64,000 bases of DNA from assembly GCF_042676385.1 (NCBI RefSeq), contig NZ_JBHTHA010000033.1, forward strand, positions 1-64,000, given 5' to 3'. The notes beneath the pieces are model-generated. The model saw only the letters and a program-made list of their open reading frames with translations. It was not told the DNA's origin and did no database searches. Position numbers and translations under genes: made by a program. This DNA is from Paenibacillus_E sp042676385 (GTDB lineage: Bacteria > Bacillota > Bacilli > Paenibacillales > NBRC-103111). Below, piece by piece: positions 1-10,148 of the stretch (the stretch's first letter is position 1; each line of letters starts with the position of its first letter).

Positions 1-2982
1 TTCTTCGCGCTGGGCGGGCATTCGCTGAAGGCGATGTCGCTCATCACCGCGATGCACAAAGTTTACGAAGTTGAAGTGCCGTTAAGCCTGATGTTCGAAA
101 CGCCGAATATAGAGGCGCTGGCACGTTATATAGAAGCTGCCGGCGTAGAAAGTCGAGGATATTGGGCAATTCCCCCAACGCCCAAGCAGGAGGTATACCC
201 GGTTTCATCCGCGCAGAAGCGCATGTATATCATCAATCAATTTGAAGGTGCGGGTACGGGCTATAATATGCCCGGCGTGTTCCATTTGCATGGGAAGCTG
301 GATAGAAGCCGTTTGGAACAGGCTTTCCGCCAACTGATCGAGCGACATGAGACGCTGCGAACTACGTTTGGGACGGTAAATGGAGAGCCTGTTCAAATCG
401 TGCACGCATCTGTTCCTTTTGATATTCGATATATGGAGACAGCAGGGACAGAAGCATCACATGTCGAGCTCGAGCGGTTGATCCGTGCATTTATACAGCC
501 GTTTGATCTGCAGTCGGCCCCGCTGCTTCGCGTAGGGTTGATTCGGGTTGCCGATGATCACCATATGTTCATGTGCGATATGCACCATATTATTTCGGAC
601 GGGGTTTCCATGTCGATTCTCGTCAAAGAATTTACCGCCTTGTACCATGGGGAAACATTGCCAGAGCTATCCGTTCAATATAAAGATTTTGCCGTTTGGC
701 AGCATGACGGCTTGCAAAGCGAAAAGCTGAAACAACAGGAAGCCTATTGGCTTGACGTGTTTCAAGGGGAGCTGCCGCAGCTGGAGCTGCCGACCGATTA
801 TGCGAGGCCTGCCGTGCAAAGCTTTGAAGGCGATCACTTGACGCTGCTGGCGAGCTACCGGGTTTTGGAAGGCGTAAAACGCATCGCAGCGGAAACGGGA
901 ACAACGCTCTATATGGTGCTGCTTGCCGCCTATAACGTCTTGCTGGCCAAATATGCCGGGCAAGAAGACGTCATCGTCGGCACGCCGACAGCCGGAAGAT
1001 CCCACTCCGATGTAGAAGGCCTGATCGGCATGTTTGTCGGTACATTGGCCATGAGAAATAAGCCTGAGGGTCATAAAACGTTCAAGCAGTTTTTAGCTGA
1101 AGTCAGATCGAACGCGATGAAGGCATATACCCATCAGGACTACCCGTTTGAAACGATGCTGGAAAAGCTGAACATTGTGCGCGATATTAGCCGTAATCCG
1201 CTGTTTGACACGATGTTCATGGTTCAAAATATCGACGTGCAAGAAGCTGGGTTCGCAGAGCTGCAAATTGAGCCGTACGCTGTGGAGAATTACATCTCCA
1301 AGTTCGACCTGTCCCTCGAAGCGAAGGAAACGGCGGATGGGCTGAGCGTTCATTTTGAATACAGTACAAACCTTTTCGCACGGGAAACTGTGGAGCGGCT
1401 GGGTCGCCATTACCTCAACCTGCTTGCGTCCATCGTGCAGGAACCGGAGCGGAAGCTGGCGGAGCTCGATATGCTCTCCAAGGAAGAAAAGCAGTTCATT
1501 CTGACACATATCAACGATACGAAAACGGACTACCCAAGCGAAATGTCCATTGCTGCTTTGTTTGAGCGGCAAGCAAAGCTGACGCCGGATCATCCTGCCT
1601 TAGTTTGGCAAGGAGAGCAGTTGACCTACCGTCAGCTCAATGAACAAGCGAACCGTCTAGCCCGGACGCTCATCGCACAAGGCGTAGCACCCGACCAAGC
1701 CGTCGGTCTGCTGGCAGACCGTAACATGGAACTGATCGTCGGGCTGCTCGGCATCCTGAAAGCCGGCGGAGCCTTCCTGCTGCTCGATCTCGATGTTCCA
1801 GAAGAACGCATGAAGTACATGCTCGAAGACAGCGGTGCCCGTATCGTGCTGACAGAGCGGCGTTTGCGTCAAAAGACAGCGACATTGACCTCCGCTCAAG
1901 TGATCGTACTTGAAGATATTGTGGATCAGAACGATACAAACGGTTCCGACTTAGAGCTGCAGAGCGGACCGCGCGATCTGGCATATGTGATTTATACGTC
2001 CGGATCCACGGGCAAGCCGAAAGGCGTACTTATAGAGCAGCGCAGCGTCGTGCGGCTGGTTAAAGATACGAACTACGTGCAGTGGAGTGCGGATGAACGC
2101 ATCCTGCAAACGGGTGCGCTTGGCTTCGATGCCGTTACGTTCGAGTTCTTCGGCGCGCTGCTGAATGGAGGCACGCTGTACCTGACCGATAAGAGCGTAA
2201 TTCTGGATAGCGAAAAGCTCGGCGCGTTTATTGCCGAACACCGCATCACGACCATGTGGCTCACTTCTCCGCTGTTCAACCAGCTTTCGCAGGAGCATGC
2301 GGAAATGTTCGCCGGTCTGCGCCAGTTGCTGGTCGGCGGCGATGCGTTATCTCCGAGCCACATTAACCACGTGCGTAGCAAATGTCAGGGCCTGCGGCTG
2401 ATCAACGGCTACGGACCGACGGAGAACACGACGTTCTCCACGACGTTCCCGATCGAGCGCGATTACGAGGGCAGCATCCCGATCGGGCGGCCGATCGGCA
2501 ATTCCACCGCGTACATCGTGAACAAGTATAACCAACTGCAGCCGGTGGGCGTGCCGGGCGAGCTGTGCGTCGGCGGCGACGGGGTGGCGCGAGGTTACGC
2601 GAACCGGCCGGAGCTGACGGCCGAGAAATTCGTACCGAATCCGTTCGCCCCGGGAGAACGGATGTACCGGACAGGCGACCTGGCGAGATGGCTGCCGGAC
2701 GGGACGATCGAATATCGCGGCCGCATCGATCAGCAGGTGAAGATCCGGGGGTACCGGATCGAGCTGGGCGAGATCGAAGCGGAGCTGATGAAGCATCCTG
2801 CCATGAAGGATGCCGTTGTGATCGCCCGCGAGGATGCGAACGGGCAGAAGTTCCTGTGCGCCTACATCGTAGCGGAACAGGCGCTGAGCGCGCCGGAAGT
2901 AAAGGCATTTCTGGCGCAGGAGCTGCCGTCGTACATGGTGCCGTCGTACATGGTGCAGATGGAGAAGCTGCCACTGACAAGC
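1..2982 (+). CDS. Non-ribosomal peptide synthetase, fragment before assembly gap (PCP-C-A)
   Basis: This is the middle part of a large NRPS, open at the window start and ending at the N at 2983. It begins inside a peptidyl carrier domain; the phosphopantetheine serine of GGHSLKAM is at 22-24. A condensation domain follows (about 185-1480) with the catalytic HHIISDG motif at 583-603. An adenylation domain comes next (about 1550-2980), with its P-loop motif YTSGSTGKPKG at 1993-2025 and YRTGDLARW and KIRGYRIELGEIE further on. Aligning by eye to GrsA, I read the pocket as D-A-F-W-L-G-G-T-F-K, one conservative change from the classical valine code DAFWIGGTFK, so valine is the likely substrate. No epimerase domain is seen. 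The next carrier domain lies beyond the gap, and this and the following fragment are almost certainly one gene. The upstream modules are outside the window. Confidence 0.93.
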
Positions 2983-2983
2983 N
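2983..2983. other. Single N: collapsed assembly gap inside the NRPS gene
   Basis: The only ambiguous base in the window. The reading frame changes across it, from frame 1 to frame 3. The protein jumps from the A-domain end (LPLTS) straight to the carrier core DDFFLLGGHS. In the next module the same landmarks are separated by 47 residues, so about 140 bases are missing if the join is otherwise right. It is a scaffolding artefact rather than a frameshift mutation. Near-identical modules are a usual cause of such breaks, and loss of whole modules cannot be excluded. Confidence 0.9.
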
Positions 2984-2984
2984 A

Positions 2985-5900
2985 GACGACTTCTTCCTGC
3001 TCGGCGGCCACTCGCTGAAGGCGATGACGCTGCTGGCGCGGATCAAGCAGCAGCTTCAAGTGAACGTGCCGTTGCGGGTGCTGTTCGAGTCGCCGACGAT
3101 CGAGTCGCTGGCGCTGCAAATCGCAGAGGCTGGCAGGGAAGCATATGCGGCGATCAAGCCGGTGGAGCCACGGGACAATTACCCGCTTTCTTCCGCGCAG
3201 AAGAGGATGTTTATTCTTGGGCAATTCGAAGGCTCTGGGACGGCTTATAATATGCCCGGTGTCATGTTTATCGAAGGTGAACTAAACCTCGATAGATTCA
3301 AGCAATCATTCATTCGTTTGGTTGAACGGCACGAATCGCTGAGAACTTCGTTCACTGTCGTAGACGGCGAACCGGTTCAAATCGTACACCGGAATTTGCA
3401 GTTTGAGATTGAATATATAGATTTCGTTCAGGACGGAATTGAGGTTGACCGGTTGGTCGATCAATTCGTCAGGCCGTTCGATTTATCGAAGGCTCCTCTT
3501 CTTCACGTTGGCCTGATCTATTTGCAGCCCGGGCGTCATTTGTTCCTTTTCGATATGCACCATATTATATCCGACGGTGTTTCGATGGCGATCCTCGTTG
3601 ACGAGTTCGTCCGTTTGTATCAAGGCGAGCAGCTGCCTGAATTGTCGATCCAATATAAAGATTTTGCTGTTTGGCAGAACGAGTTTTTCCAATCGGGTCG
3701 GATGCAGGAGCAGGAGACCTACTGGTTGTCTCAATTTGAAGGGGACCTTCCGGTGCTTGATTTGCCGACGGACTTCTCCAGGCCTTCCATTCAAAGCTTT
3801 GAAGGAGATTATACGACCGCCCTCTCCGGTCAAGCGCTGGCCGACGGCCTTAAACGGCTTGCAGCCGAAACCGGCACAACGCTGTACATGGTGCTGCTAG
3901 CAGCCTATCATGTGCTGTTGTCCAAATACAGCGGGCAGGAAGATATCGTCATCGGCACGCCAATCGCCGGCAGACCGAGAGCGGAGCTCGATCCGGTTAT
4001 CGGTATGTTCGTCAACACACTGGCTCTGCGCAACCGATCGGCGGGCGTGCAAACGTTCAAGCAATTTTTGGCATCTGTAAAGGACACGACGCTCAGCGCA
4101 TTTGAGCACCAAGACTATCCTTTCGAAGCTATTGTCGAAAAGCTGAGAATTGCTCGCGATTTAAGCCGCAATCCGCTGTTCGACACTATGTTCAGCATGC
4201 AGAACATATCTATCGGGGCAGCGCAAATGGAAGAGCTCCAATTTACGCCTTATGAAACAGAGAACCGAATTGCCAAATTCGATCTTTCGATGGAAGCGAC
4301 GGAAGAAGAGGAACAAATTCGTTTCCATTTGGAATTCAGTACGCGGTTGTTTACCCGGGAGACGATGGAAAGGTTAGCCGGCCATTACATTCGGACGCTT
4401 GAACAAATTGTCAAGAACCCCGATATGCCGCTGTCTGAGATCGACATGTTGAGTGCTGCTGAGAGGCACGAGATTATCGATCGTTTCAACGATACCCATG
4501 TTACGTTCAGCTTGGATGTAACGATGCCTCAGCTATTTGAACAAATGGCTGCGCAGGCGCCTGATCGCATTGCGGTCAGCTTCGAAGGAACGCAGTGGAC
4601 TTACCGCGAGCTCAATGAGCGGGCGAACCGCTTGGCGCGTTACTTGCTTTTAACCGGACTGCGTCAGGAAGATTTGGCGGCCATCTTGATGCATCGTTCA
4701 CCGCGAATGATTGTGTGTATTCTTGCGATTTGGAAGGCTGGCGGCGCTTATGTGCCGATTGATCCCGACTATCCGCAGCAAAGAATACGCGAGCTGCTCG
4801 CTGATTCCGGTGCGGTATGCCTCCTGACCGAAATGCCTTATGTATCGCAAGAGATCAAGGAAGGCTATAACGGGGTGATTATTCCGATCGACGCGGACGA
4901 TGAAGTCATCCGTCAGGTTGAGGAAAGCAATGTAAAGCTTCCGATCCCTGTATCCAATCACCTTGCTTACGTCATTTATACTTCAGGTTCTACAGGAAAG
5001 CCGAAGGGCGCCATGCTGGAGCATGCAGGTATGCTGAATCATATGGATGCAATGATCAACGCCTTCCGTCTGGACGAACAAAGCGTCATCGTTCAAAATG
5101 CCCCGCACTGCTTCGATATTTCCGTCTGGCAGTTGGTGACCGCCTTGGTGCTTGGCGGGCGGACGGCGATGTACAGCAATGAGCTTGTGCTCAACGTGCG
5201 TGAATTTATGAAACAAGTGGCGGTAGACAAGGCGACCGTGCTGGAGGTGGTCGTTTCCTATATGGCCGCGATGCTGGATTTGCCGGACCCCGTACCGCTT
5301 CCCGACTTGCAGTATGTGCTGGTAACCGGGGAATCGATCAAACCGCCGCTGGCGCGAAAGTGGTTCGAGAGCTATCCGCACATCAAGCTGGTCAACGCAT
5401 ACGGGCCGACCGAAGCGTCGGACGACATTACTTTATATGTCATGGAAAAGGCGCCGGAGCTGGAAACCGTGCCGATCGGCAAGCCGGTGCAAAACATGCA
5501 TGTTTATATCGTTGACCCTTATATGAAGCTTGTTCCGGTCGGCGTTCAGGGAGAATTATGCGTGTCGGGCATCGGGGTCGGACGCGGCTATTGGAATGAT
5601 CCGGAGAAGACGCAGAAAGCGTTTATGGAGGATCCGTTCAGGGGCGAAGCAGGAATCCGCATGTATAAAACAGGCGACTTGGCCCGCTTTTTGCCGGATG
5701 GCAATCTGGAGTATGTCGGCAGGGTCGACCACCAGGTCAAAATCAGAGGCTACCGGATCGAGCTCGGCGAAATCGAGGCGGTTTTGCTAGGGCAGGCAAA
5801 TGTAAAAGAAGCTGTAGCTATCGATCGGACGGATACCCATAATCAAAAATATTTATGCGCGTACATTACCTCTGACGAAACGATTCCGGCTTCGGAGCTA

Positions 5901-8900
5901 AAGGACAGCTTAAGCAAGGAGCTTCCAGGCTATATGGTGCCGTCTTATTTTGTCCAAATGGATCAGCTTCCTTTGACACCGAACGGTAAAATCAACCGTA
6001 AAGCGCTACCGGAACCGGATGGTGAAGGGGCGCACGACTATACGGCACCGTCAAATGCTACAGAACGGACGCTTTGCGTTATCTGGCAGCAAATGCTGGG
6101 AATCGGCCGGATCGGCATTCATGACAACTTTTTCGAGTTGGGCGGTCATTCCCTCAAAGCGATGATGCTTCTCGCGCAGATTCACCGTGAAACGGGCGTG
6201 GAAGTGCCGCTGCGGACGCTGTTCGAGATGCCTACCGTGCAGCAGATCGGCAAATTTATCGATCACGCTGCATCGCGTAATTATGTTTCGATTCAGCCTG
6301 CCGAATTGCAGCCGTACTACCCGCTCTCATCCGCTCAAAAACGGATGTTCATTCTACAGCAGTTTGAGGCTGAAAGTGTCGGTTATAACATGCCGGATGT
6401 GATGCTCATTGAAGGCGAGCTGGATCTGGACCGGTTTGAGCAGGCTTACCGTGCACTCATTGGCCGGCATGAAGCGCTCCGGACCTCATTCCATACCGTT
6501 GACGGCGAACCGAAACAGAAGGTGCATGCGGATGCCGAACTACAAGTTCAATTCGAGGTTTATCAGTCCGGTTCGGATGAGGATACCATTCAGTTCGTCC
6601 AGTCCTTCATTCGTCCTTTCAGACTAAGCGAAGCTCCGTTGATTCGTGCTGCATTAATTCGAAGAGCGGCCGATAAGCACGTATTCGTCTATGACATGCA
6701 TCATATAATTTCCGACGGCGTGTCAGGCGGTATTATCGTGAGCGATTTCGCCGCCTTGTATACCGGCGCTCAGCTGCCGAAGCTGAACATTCAGTACAAA
6801 GATTTTGCGGTATGGCAAAATGAGCAGTTCAACAGCGGAATGATGCAAACGCACGAGCAATACTGGCTAAACAAGTTTGCAGGCGAAGTGCCGCTGCTTA
6901 ATCTCGCAACGGATTTCCCTAGGCCGCAAGTGAAAAGCTTCGAAGGGGATTCGATCACATTCGGCTCCGGCCCCAAAAGGATGGAGCTGTTGAACCGGTT
7001 CGCCGCTTCGCAAGGAACGACGCTGTATATGGTGCTGCTCGCCGCATTTAACGTGCTGCTTGCTAAGTATTCCGGTCAGGATGATCTTGTGGTCGGAACG
7101 CCGATTGCCGGCAGACCGCATGCGGACGTGAACAACGTCGTCGGGATGTTCGTTAATACATTGGCTCTGCGGAGCCGACCTGAAGCCGGATTGACGTTTC
7201 AGGCTTTCCTGCAGCAAGTCAAGGAAACCTCGCTGCAGGCCTACGAGCATCAGGATTACCCGTTCGAGCTGCTGGTAGAGCGTTTGGGATTACAACGGGA
7301 TTTAAGCCGAAATCCGCTGTTCGATACGATCTTTATTTTCCAAAATACGGATGATGCGGAAATCGAACTTAACGAACTGCAGTTCAAACCGTTCCCGCTC
7401 GAGCATAAGATTGCCAAATTTGATCTTGCATTGACAGCCGTTGAGACCGAGGGCGAGATCGGATTTAATCTGGCGTACAGCACGAAATTGTTTAACAAGG
7501 CAACTGTAGAGCGTATGGGTCGCCATTTGTTAACCCTGATCGATAGCCTATTGGATCGTCCGGATACCCTGCTTGCCGAGCTCGATATGATGACGGAAGA
7601 AGAGCATGCGCAATTGGCCCTTTTCAACGCAACGCAGCGTGGTGTGATTCGTAATCGAACGCTGCACGGGCTCTTTGAAGAGCAGGCGGGGCTTACTCCT
7701 TGGCAGCCGGCGGTTGTCTTCGCAAACCGGCAGCTGACTTATTCGGAGCTGAATGCGGCGGCCAACCGTTTGGCCAGAACGCTAAGGGAGAAGGGGGTTC
7801 GTCCGGATTCGCGGGTCGGCATCATAGCGGACCGCTCGCTCGAGTTGATCGTCGGCATTATGGCGATATTGAAGGCCGGCGGGGCTTACGTGCCGATGGA
7901 TCCGCAGTATCCGCAAGAGCGGATTCGCTACATGCTGGAGGATAGCGGAACCTCTATCGTGTTGACCCAGACGAAGCTTTTGATGGACATGAGCGATGAA
8001 ATCAAGTCCGCTTTTGCCGGGGAATGGCTGGATCTGAACGACGATCTGAATTTTGCTGCCGACGGCTCCAACCTGGAGCAGGTCAATGCGATGACGGATT
8101 TGGCTTATATCATATATACCTCAGGTACGACGGGGAAACCGAAAGGCGTCATGATCGAGCACCAAAGCATTGCCGGCAATCTAGCATGGAGAAAGTCGGA
8201 ATATGCGCTGAGCACGAGCGACAATGTACTGCAGCTATTCTCATTTGCATTCGATGGCTTTGTGACCAGTTTTTTCACACCGATACTGGCAGGAGCCACT
8301 GTCGTTCTACTGCAGGATGAAGAAGCAAAAGATCCTATTGCGATCAAAAAGCAAATCGCGCAGCATCGCATTACACATTTCATCAGTGTGCCCAGCTTAT
8401 ATGCAGCGCTGCTTGAATGCATGAACGCCGAAGAAGCTGAATCGCTTCGCATCATAACGGTTGCCGGTGAAAAGGTGGGTAAACACGTGATCGAACGCAG
8501 CAAGCAGCTGTTCCCGCATATTGAGCTTGTGAATGAGTACGGCCCAACGGAAAGCAGCGTAGTTGCCACATTCGAGCGCGGCCTGGCGCCGGATAAAGAA
8601 ATTACAATCGGGCAGCCGATTGCAAATACGCAAGTCTACATTGTGAATGAGAGCTGCCGCAAGCTGCAGCCGATCGGCATCATTGGCGAGTTATGCATAG
8701 CCGGGGACGGCTTGGCTCGAGGTTATTTGAACCGCGATGATCTGACCCGCGAGAAATTTATTGCCAATCCGTTCACATTCAGCGAAAGCGGGAGCGACCG
8801 GATGTACAGGACAGGAGATCTGGGCAGATGGCTGCCGGGCGGTACGATTGCTTACATCGGACGTCTCGATGAACAAGTGAAAATCCGGGGCTACCGGATC

Positions 8901-10124
8901 GAACTGGAAGAAATTGAGGCTGTGCTGCTTCGTCATGACCAGGTACAGGAAGCTGTCGTTGTAACTGCGGAGCAAACGAACGGTGATCATGCGCTTTGCG
9001 CATACATTGTCGCAGCCGGCGTTCAAGATATGGCAGAGCTGAGAACCTATCTTTCCTCCGAGCTGCCGTCCTACATGATCCCAAGCTATTTCATCCACAT
9101 GGATGAGATGCCGCTCACGCCGAATGGCAAGCTGGATAAAAAAGCGCTGCCGAAGCCGGATGAAAGCGCATTGGCCCGTGCCGCATATGTCGCTCCGCGC
9201 AACGAGACCGAGGAGCAGCTCGCCGGCATCTGGCAAGACATTCTTGGGCTGCAGCAAGTCGGCGTTCACGACAACTTCTTTGAGATCGGCGGACATTCGT
9301 TGAAAGCTACGATGCTTGCGGCGCGAATCTATGAGACGATGCAGACGGAGCTTCCGCTTCACTACTTGTTCCAGCATCCGACTATCGAAAAAACGGCGCA
9401 ATACATCGATTCTAAAGAACGGAGGATCGATTTCAACAAGCCCATTGCTTTGTTGAACCGTAGAGCGGAACGCAGCGTCTTCTGTTTCCCGCCGGTCGGC
9501 GGATTCGGCTTTGTGTTTAAAGAGCTCGCGGATCGGATCGATACGCATGCCCTGTATGGGCTTGATTTTATCGAAAGCGATGACCGGTTAGAACGATACA
9601 TCGAGCTTATAACTAGCGTTCAGGAGGAAGGACCGTATATCTTTATGGGCTATTCCGCGGGGGGCAATCTGATGTTCGAACTGACGCAAGCCATGGAGAA
9701 CAGAGGGTTGGTCGTATCGGAGCTGATCATGCTGGATGCGTCCCGGAAAAGCAAAGTCATCAAGCAATCCGACCGCCAAGTCGCGGATGAGATCGATGCT
9801 TTGCTGAAAGAAGCGGCGTCCGACGCCAAATACGAGCCGTATGTCCATAACGAACGGATCAGGAACAGCGTCATTCAAAAAATGAAAAGCTACATGGTCT
9901 ACTTGAATGCTTTGCAAAATAGCGGCACCGTTCGCGCAAACATCCATTTGGTTCACAATGAAATCAGCCCGGGCGGCAGCATCCTAAGCCGCAGCACATG
10001 GTGGAACCAATCGACATCGGCGGAATACCGCAGTTATCATGGCGCAGGCCTTCACGAAGTTATGCTGGATATGCCATTTGCCGTACGCAACGCGGAGATC
10101 GTTAAGGAAATCTTGTCCATTTAA
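2985..10124 (+). CDS. Non-ribosomal peptide synthetase, fragment after gap (PCP-C-A-PCP-C-A-PCP-TE)
   Basis: The C-terminal 2379 residues of the assembly line. Order: carrier domain (Ser 3012-3014), C domain (about 3180-4490, HHIISDG from 3558), A domain (about 4530-6000), carrier (Ser 6150-6152), C (about 6315-7600), A (about 7660-9130), carrier (Ser 9297-9299) and thioesterase (about 9430-10124). The thioesterase has the nucleophile in GYSAG (Ser 9654-9656), a likely Asp in MLDASR and a likely His in HGAGLHEV, so it releases the peptide as an acid or a ring. The first A pocket reads D-I-W-E-L-T-A-D-D-K, which I cannot assign. The second reads D-G-T-I-T-A-E-V-V-K, one change from the tyrosine code DGTITAEVAK. 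With the preceding fragment, the peptide should end ...Val-X-Tyr. There are no epimerase domains. Two exporters and a diaminobutyrate aminotransferase follow directly. Confidence 0.93.
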   Translation, partial: DDFFLLGGHSLKAMTLLARIKQQLQVNVPLRVLFESPTIESLALQIAEAGREAYAAIKPVEPRDNYPLSSAQKRMFILGQFEGSGTAYNMPGVMFIEGELNLDRFKQSFIRLVERHESLRTSFTVVDGEPVQIVHRNLQFEIEYIDFVQDGIEVDRLVDQFVRPFDLSKAPLLHVGLIYLQPGRHLFLFDMHHIISDGVSMAILVDEFVRLYQGEQLPELSIQYKDFAVWQNEFFQSGRMQEQETYWLSQFEGDLPVLDLPTDFSRPSIQSFEGDYTTALSGQALADGLKRLAAETGTTLYMVLLAAYHVLLSKYSGQEDIVIGTPIAGRPRAELDPVIGMFVNTLALRNRSAGVQTFKQFLASVKDTTLSAFEHQDYPFEAIVEKLRIARDLSRNPLFDTMFSMQNISIGAAQMEELQFTPYETENRIAKFDLSMEATEEEEQIRFHLEFSTRLFTRETMERLAGHYIRTLEQIVKNPDMPLSEIDMLSAAERHEIIDRFNDTHVTFSLDVTMPQLFEQMAAQAPDRIAVSFEGTQWTYRELNERANRLARYLLLTGLRQEDLAAILMHRSPRMIVCILAIWKAGGAYVPIDPDYPQQRIRELLADSGAVCLLTEMPYVSQEIKEGYNGVIIPIDADDEVIRQVEESNVKLPIPVSNHLAYVIYTSGSTGKPKGAMLEHAGMLNHMDAMINAFRLDEQSVIVQNAPHCFDISVWQLVTALVLGGRTAMYSNELVLNVREFMKQVAVDKATVLEVVVSYMAAMLDLPDPVPLPDLQYVLVTGESIKPPLARKWFESYPHIKLVNAYGPTEASDDITLYVMEKAPELETVPIGKPVQNMHVYIVDPYMKLVPVGVQGELCVSGIGVGRGYWNDPEKTQKAFMEDPFRGEAGIRMYKTGDLARFLPDGNLEYVGRVDHQVKIRGYRIELGEIEAVLLGQANVKEAVAIDRTDTHNQKYLCAYITSDETIPASELKDSLSKELPGYMVPSYFVQMDQLPLTPNGKINRKALPEPDGEGAHDYTAPSNATERTLCVIWQQMLGIGRIGIHDNFFELGGHSLKAMMLLAQIHRETGVEVPLRTLFEMPTVQQIGKFIDHAASRNYVSIQPAELQPYYPLSSAQKRMFILQQFEAESVGYNMPDVMLIEGELDLDRFEQAYRALIGRHEALRTSFHTVDGEPKQKVHADAELQVQFEVYQSGSDEDTIQFVQSFIRPFRLSEAPLIRAALIRRAADKHVFVYDMHHIISDGVSGGIIVSDFAALYTGAQLPKLNIQYKDFAVWQNEQFNSGMMQTHEQYWLNKFAGEVPLLNLATDFPRPQVKSFEGDSITFGSGPKRMELLNRFAASQGTTLYMVLLAAFNVLLAKYSGQDDLVVGTPIAGRPHADVNNVVGMFVNTLALRSRPEAGLTFQAFLQQVKETSLQAYEHQDYPFELLVERLGLQRDLSRNPLFDTIFIFQNTDDAEIELNELQFKPFPLEHKIAKFDLALTAVETEGEIGFNLAYSTKLFNKATVERMGRHLLTLIDSLLDRPDTLLAELDMMTEEEHAQLALFNATQRGVIRNRTLHGLFEEQAGLTPWQPAVVFANRQLTYSELNAAANRLARTLREKGVRPDSRVGIIADRSLELIVGIMAILKAGGAYVPMDPQYPQERIRYMLEDSGTSIVLTQTKLLMDMSDEIKSAFAGEWLDLNDDLNFAADGSNLEQVNAMTDLAYIIYTSGTTGKPKGVMIEHQSIAGNLAWRKSEYALSTSDNVLQLFSFAFDGFVTSFFTPILAGATVVLLQDEEAKDPIAIKKQIAQHRITHFISVPSLYAALLECMNAEEAESLRIITVAGEKVGKHVIERSKQLFPHIELVNEYGPTESSVVATFERGLAPDKEITIGQPIANTQVYIVNESCRKLQPIGIIGELCIAGDGLARGYLNRDDLTREKFIANPFTFSESGSDRMYRTGDLGRWLPGGTIAYIGRLDEQVKIRGYRIELEEIEAVLLRHDQVQEAVVVTAEQTNGDHALCAYIVAAGVQDMAELRTYLSSELPSYMIPSYFIHMDEMPLTPNGKLDKKALPKPDESALARAAYVAPRNETEEQLAGIWQDILGLQQVGVHDNFFEIGGHSLKATMLAARIYETMQTELPLHYLFQHPTIEKTAQYIDSKERRIDFNKPIALLNRRAERSVFCFPPVGGFGFVFKELADRIDTHALYGLDFIESDDRLERYIELITSVQEEGPYIFMGYSAGGNLMFELTQAMENRGLVVSELIMLDASRKSKVIKQSDRQVADEIDALLKEAASDAKYEPYVHNERIRNSVIQKMKSYMVYLNALQNSGTVRANIHLVHNEISPGGSILSRSTWWNQSTSAEYRSYHGAGLHEVMLDMPFAVRNAEIVKEILSI

Positions 10125-10148
10125 CATGCGATGAAGAGGAGCGATACT

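Noticed and set aside
2926..2960. A 15-base tandem duplication (CCGTCGTACATGGTG twice) close to the assembly gap
   Set aside because: The encoded segment has the same length as in the other modules (SYMVPSYxVQM), so nothing is inserted; the repeat is natural similarity of the two SYMV words.
2565..2984. Open frame 3 upstream of the N as part of the second NRPS protein
   Set aside because: It encodes Arg/Gly-rich nonsense overlapping the true A domain in frame 1; coding in frame 3 starts only after the N.
8691..9548. Minus-strand open frame of 285 codons inside the NRPS
   Set aside because: It lies opposite complete A and PCP domains and shows no recognisable protein features.
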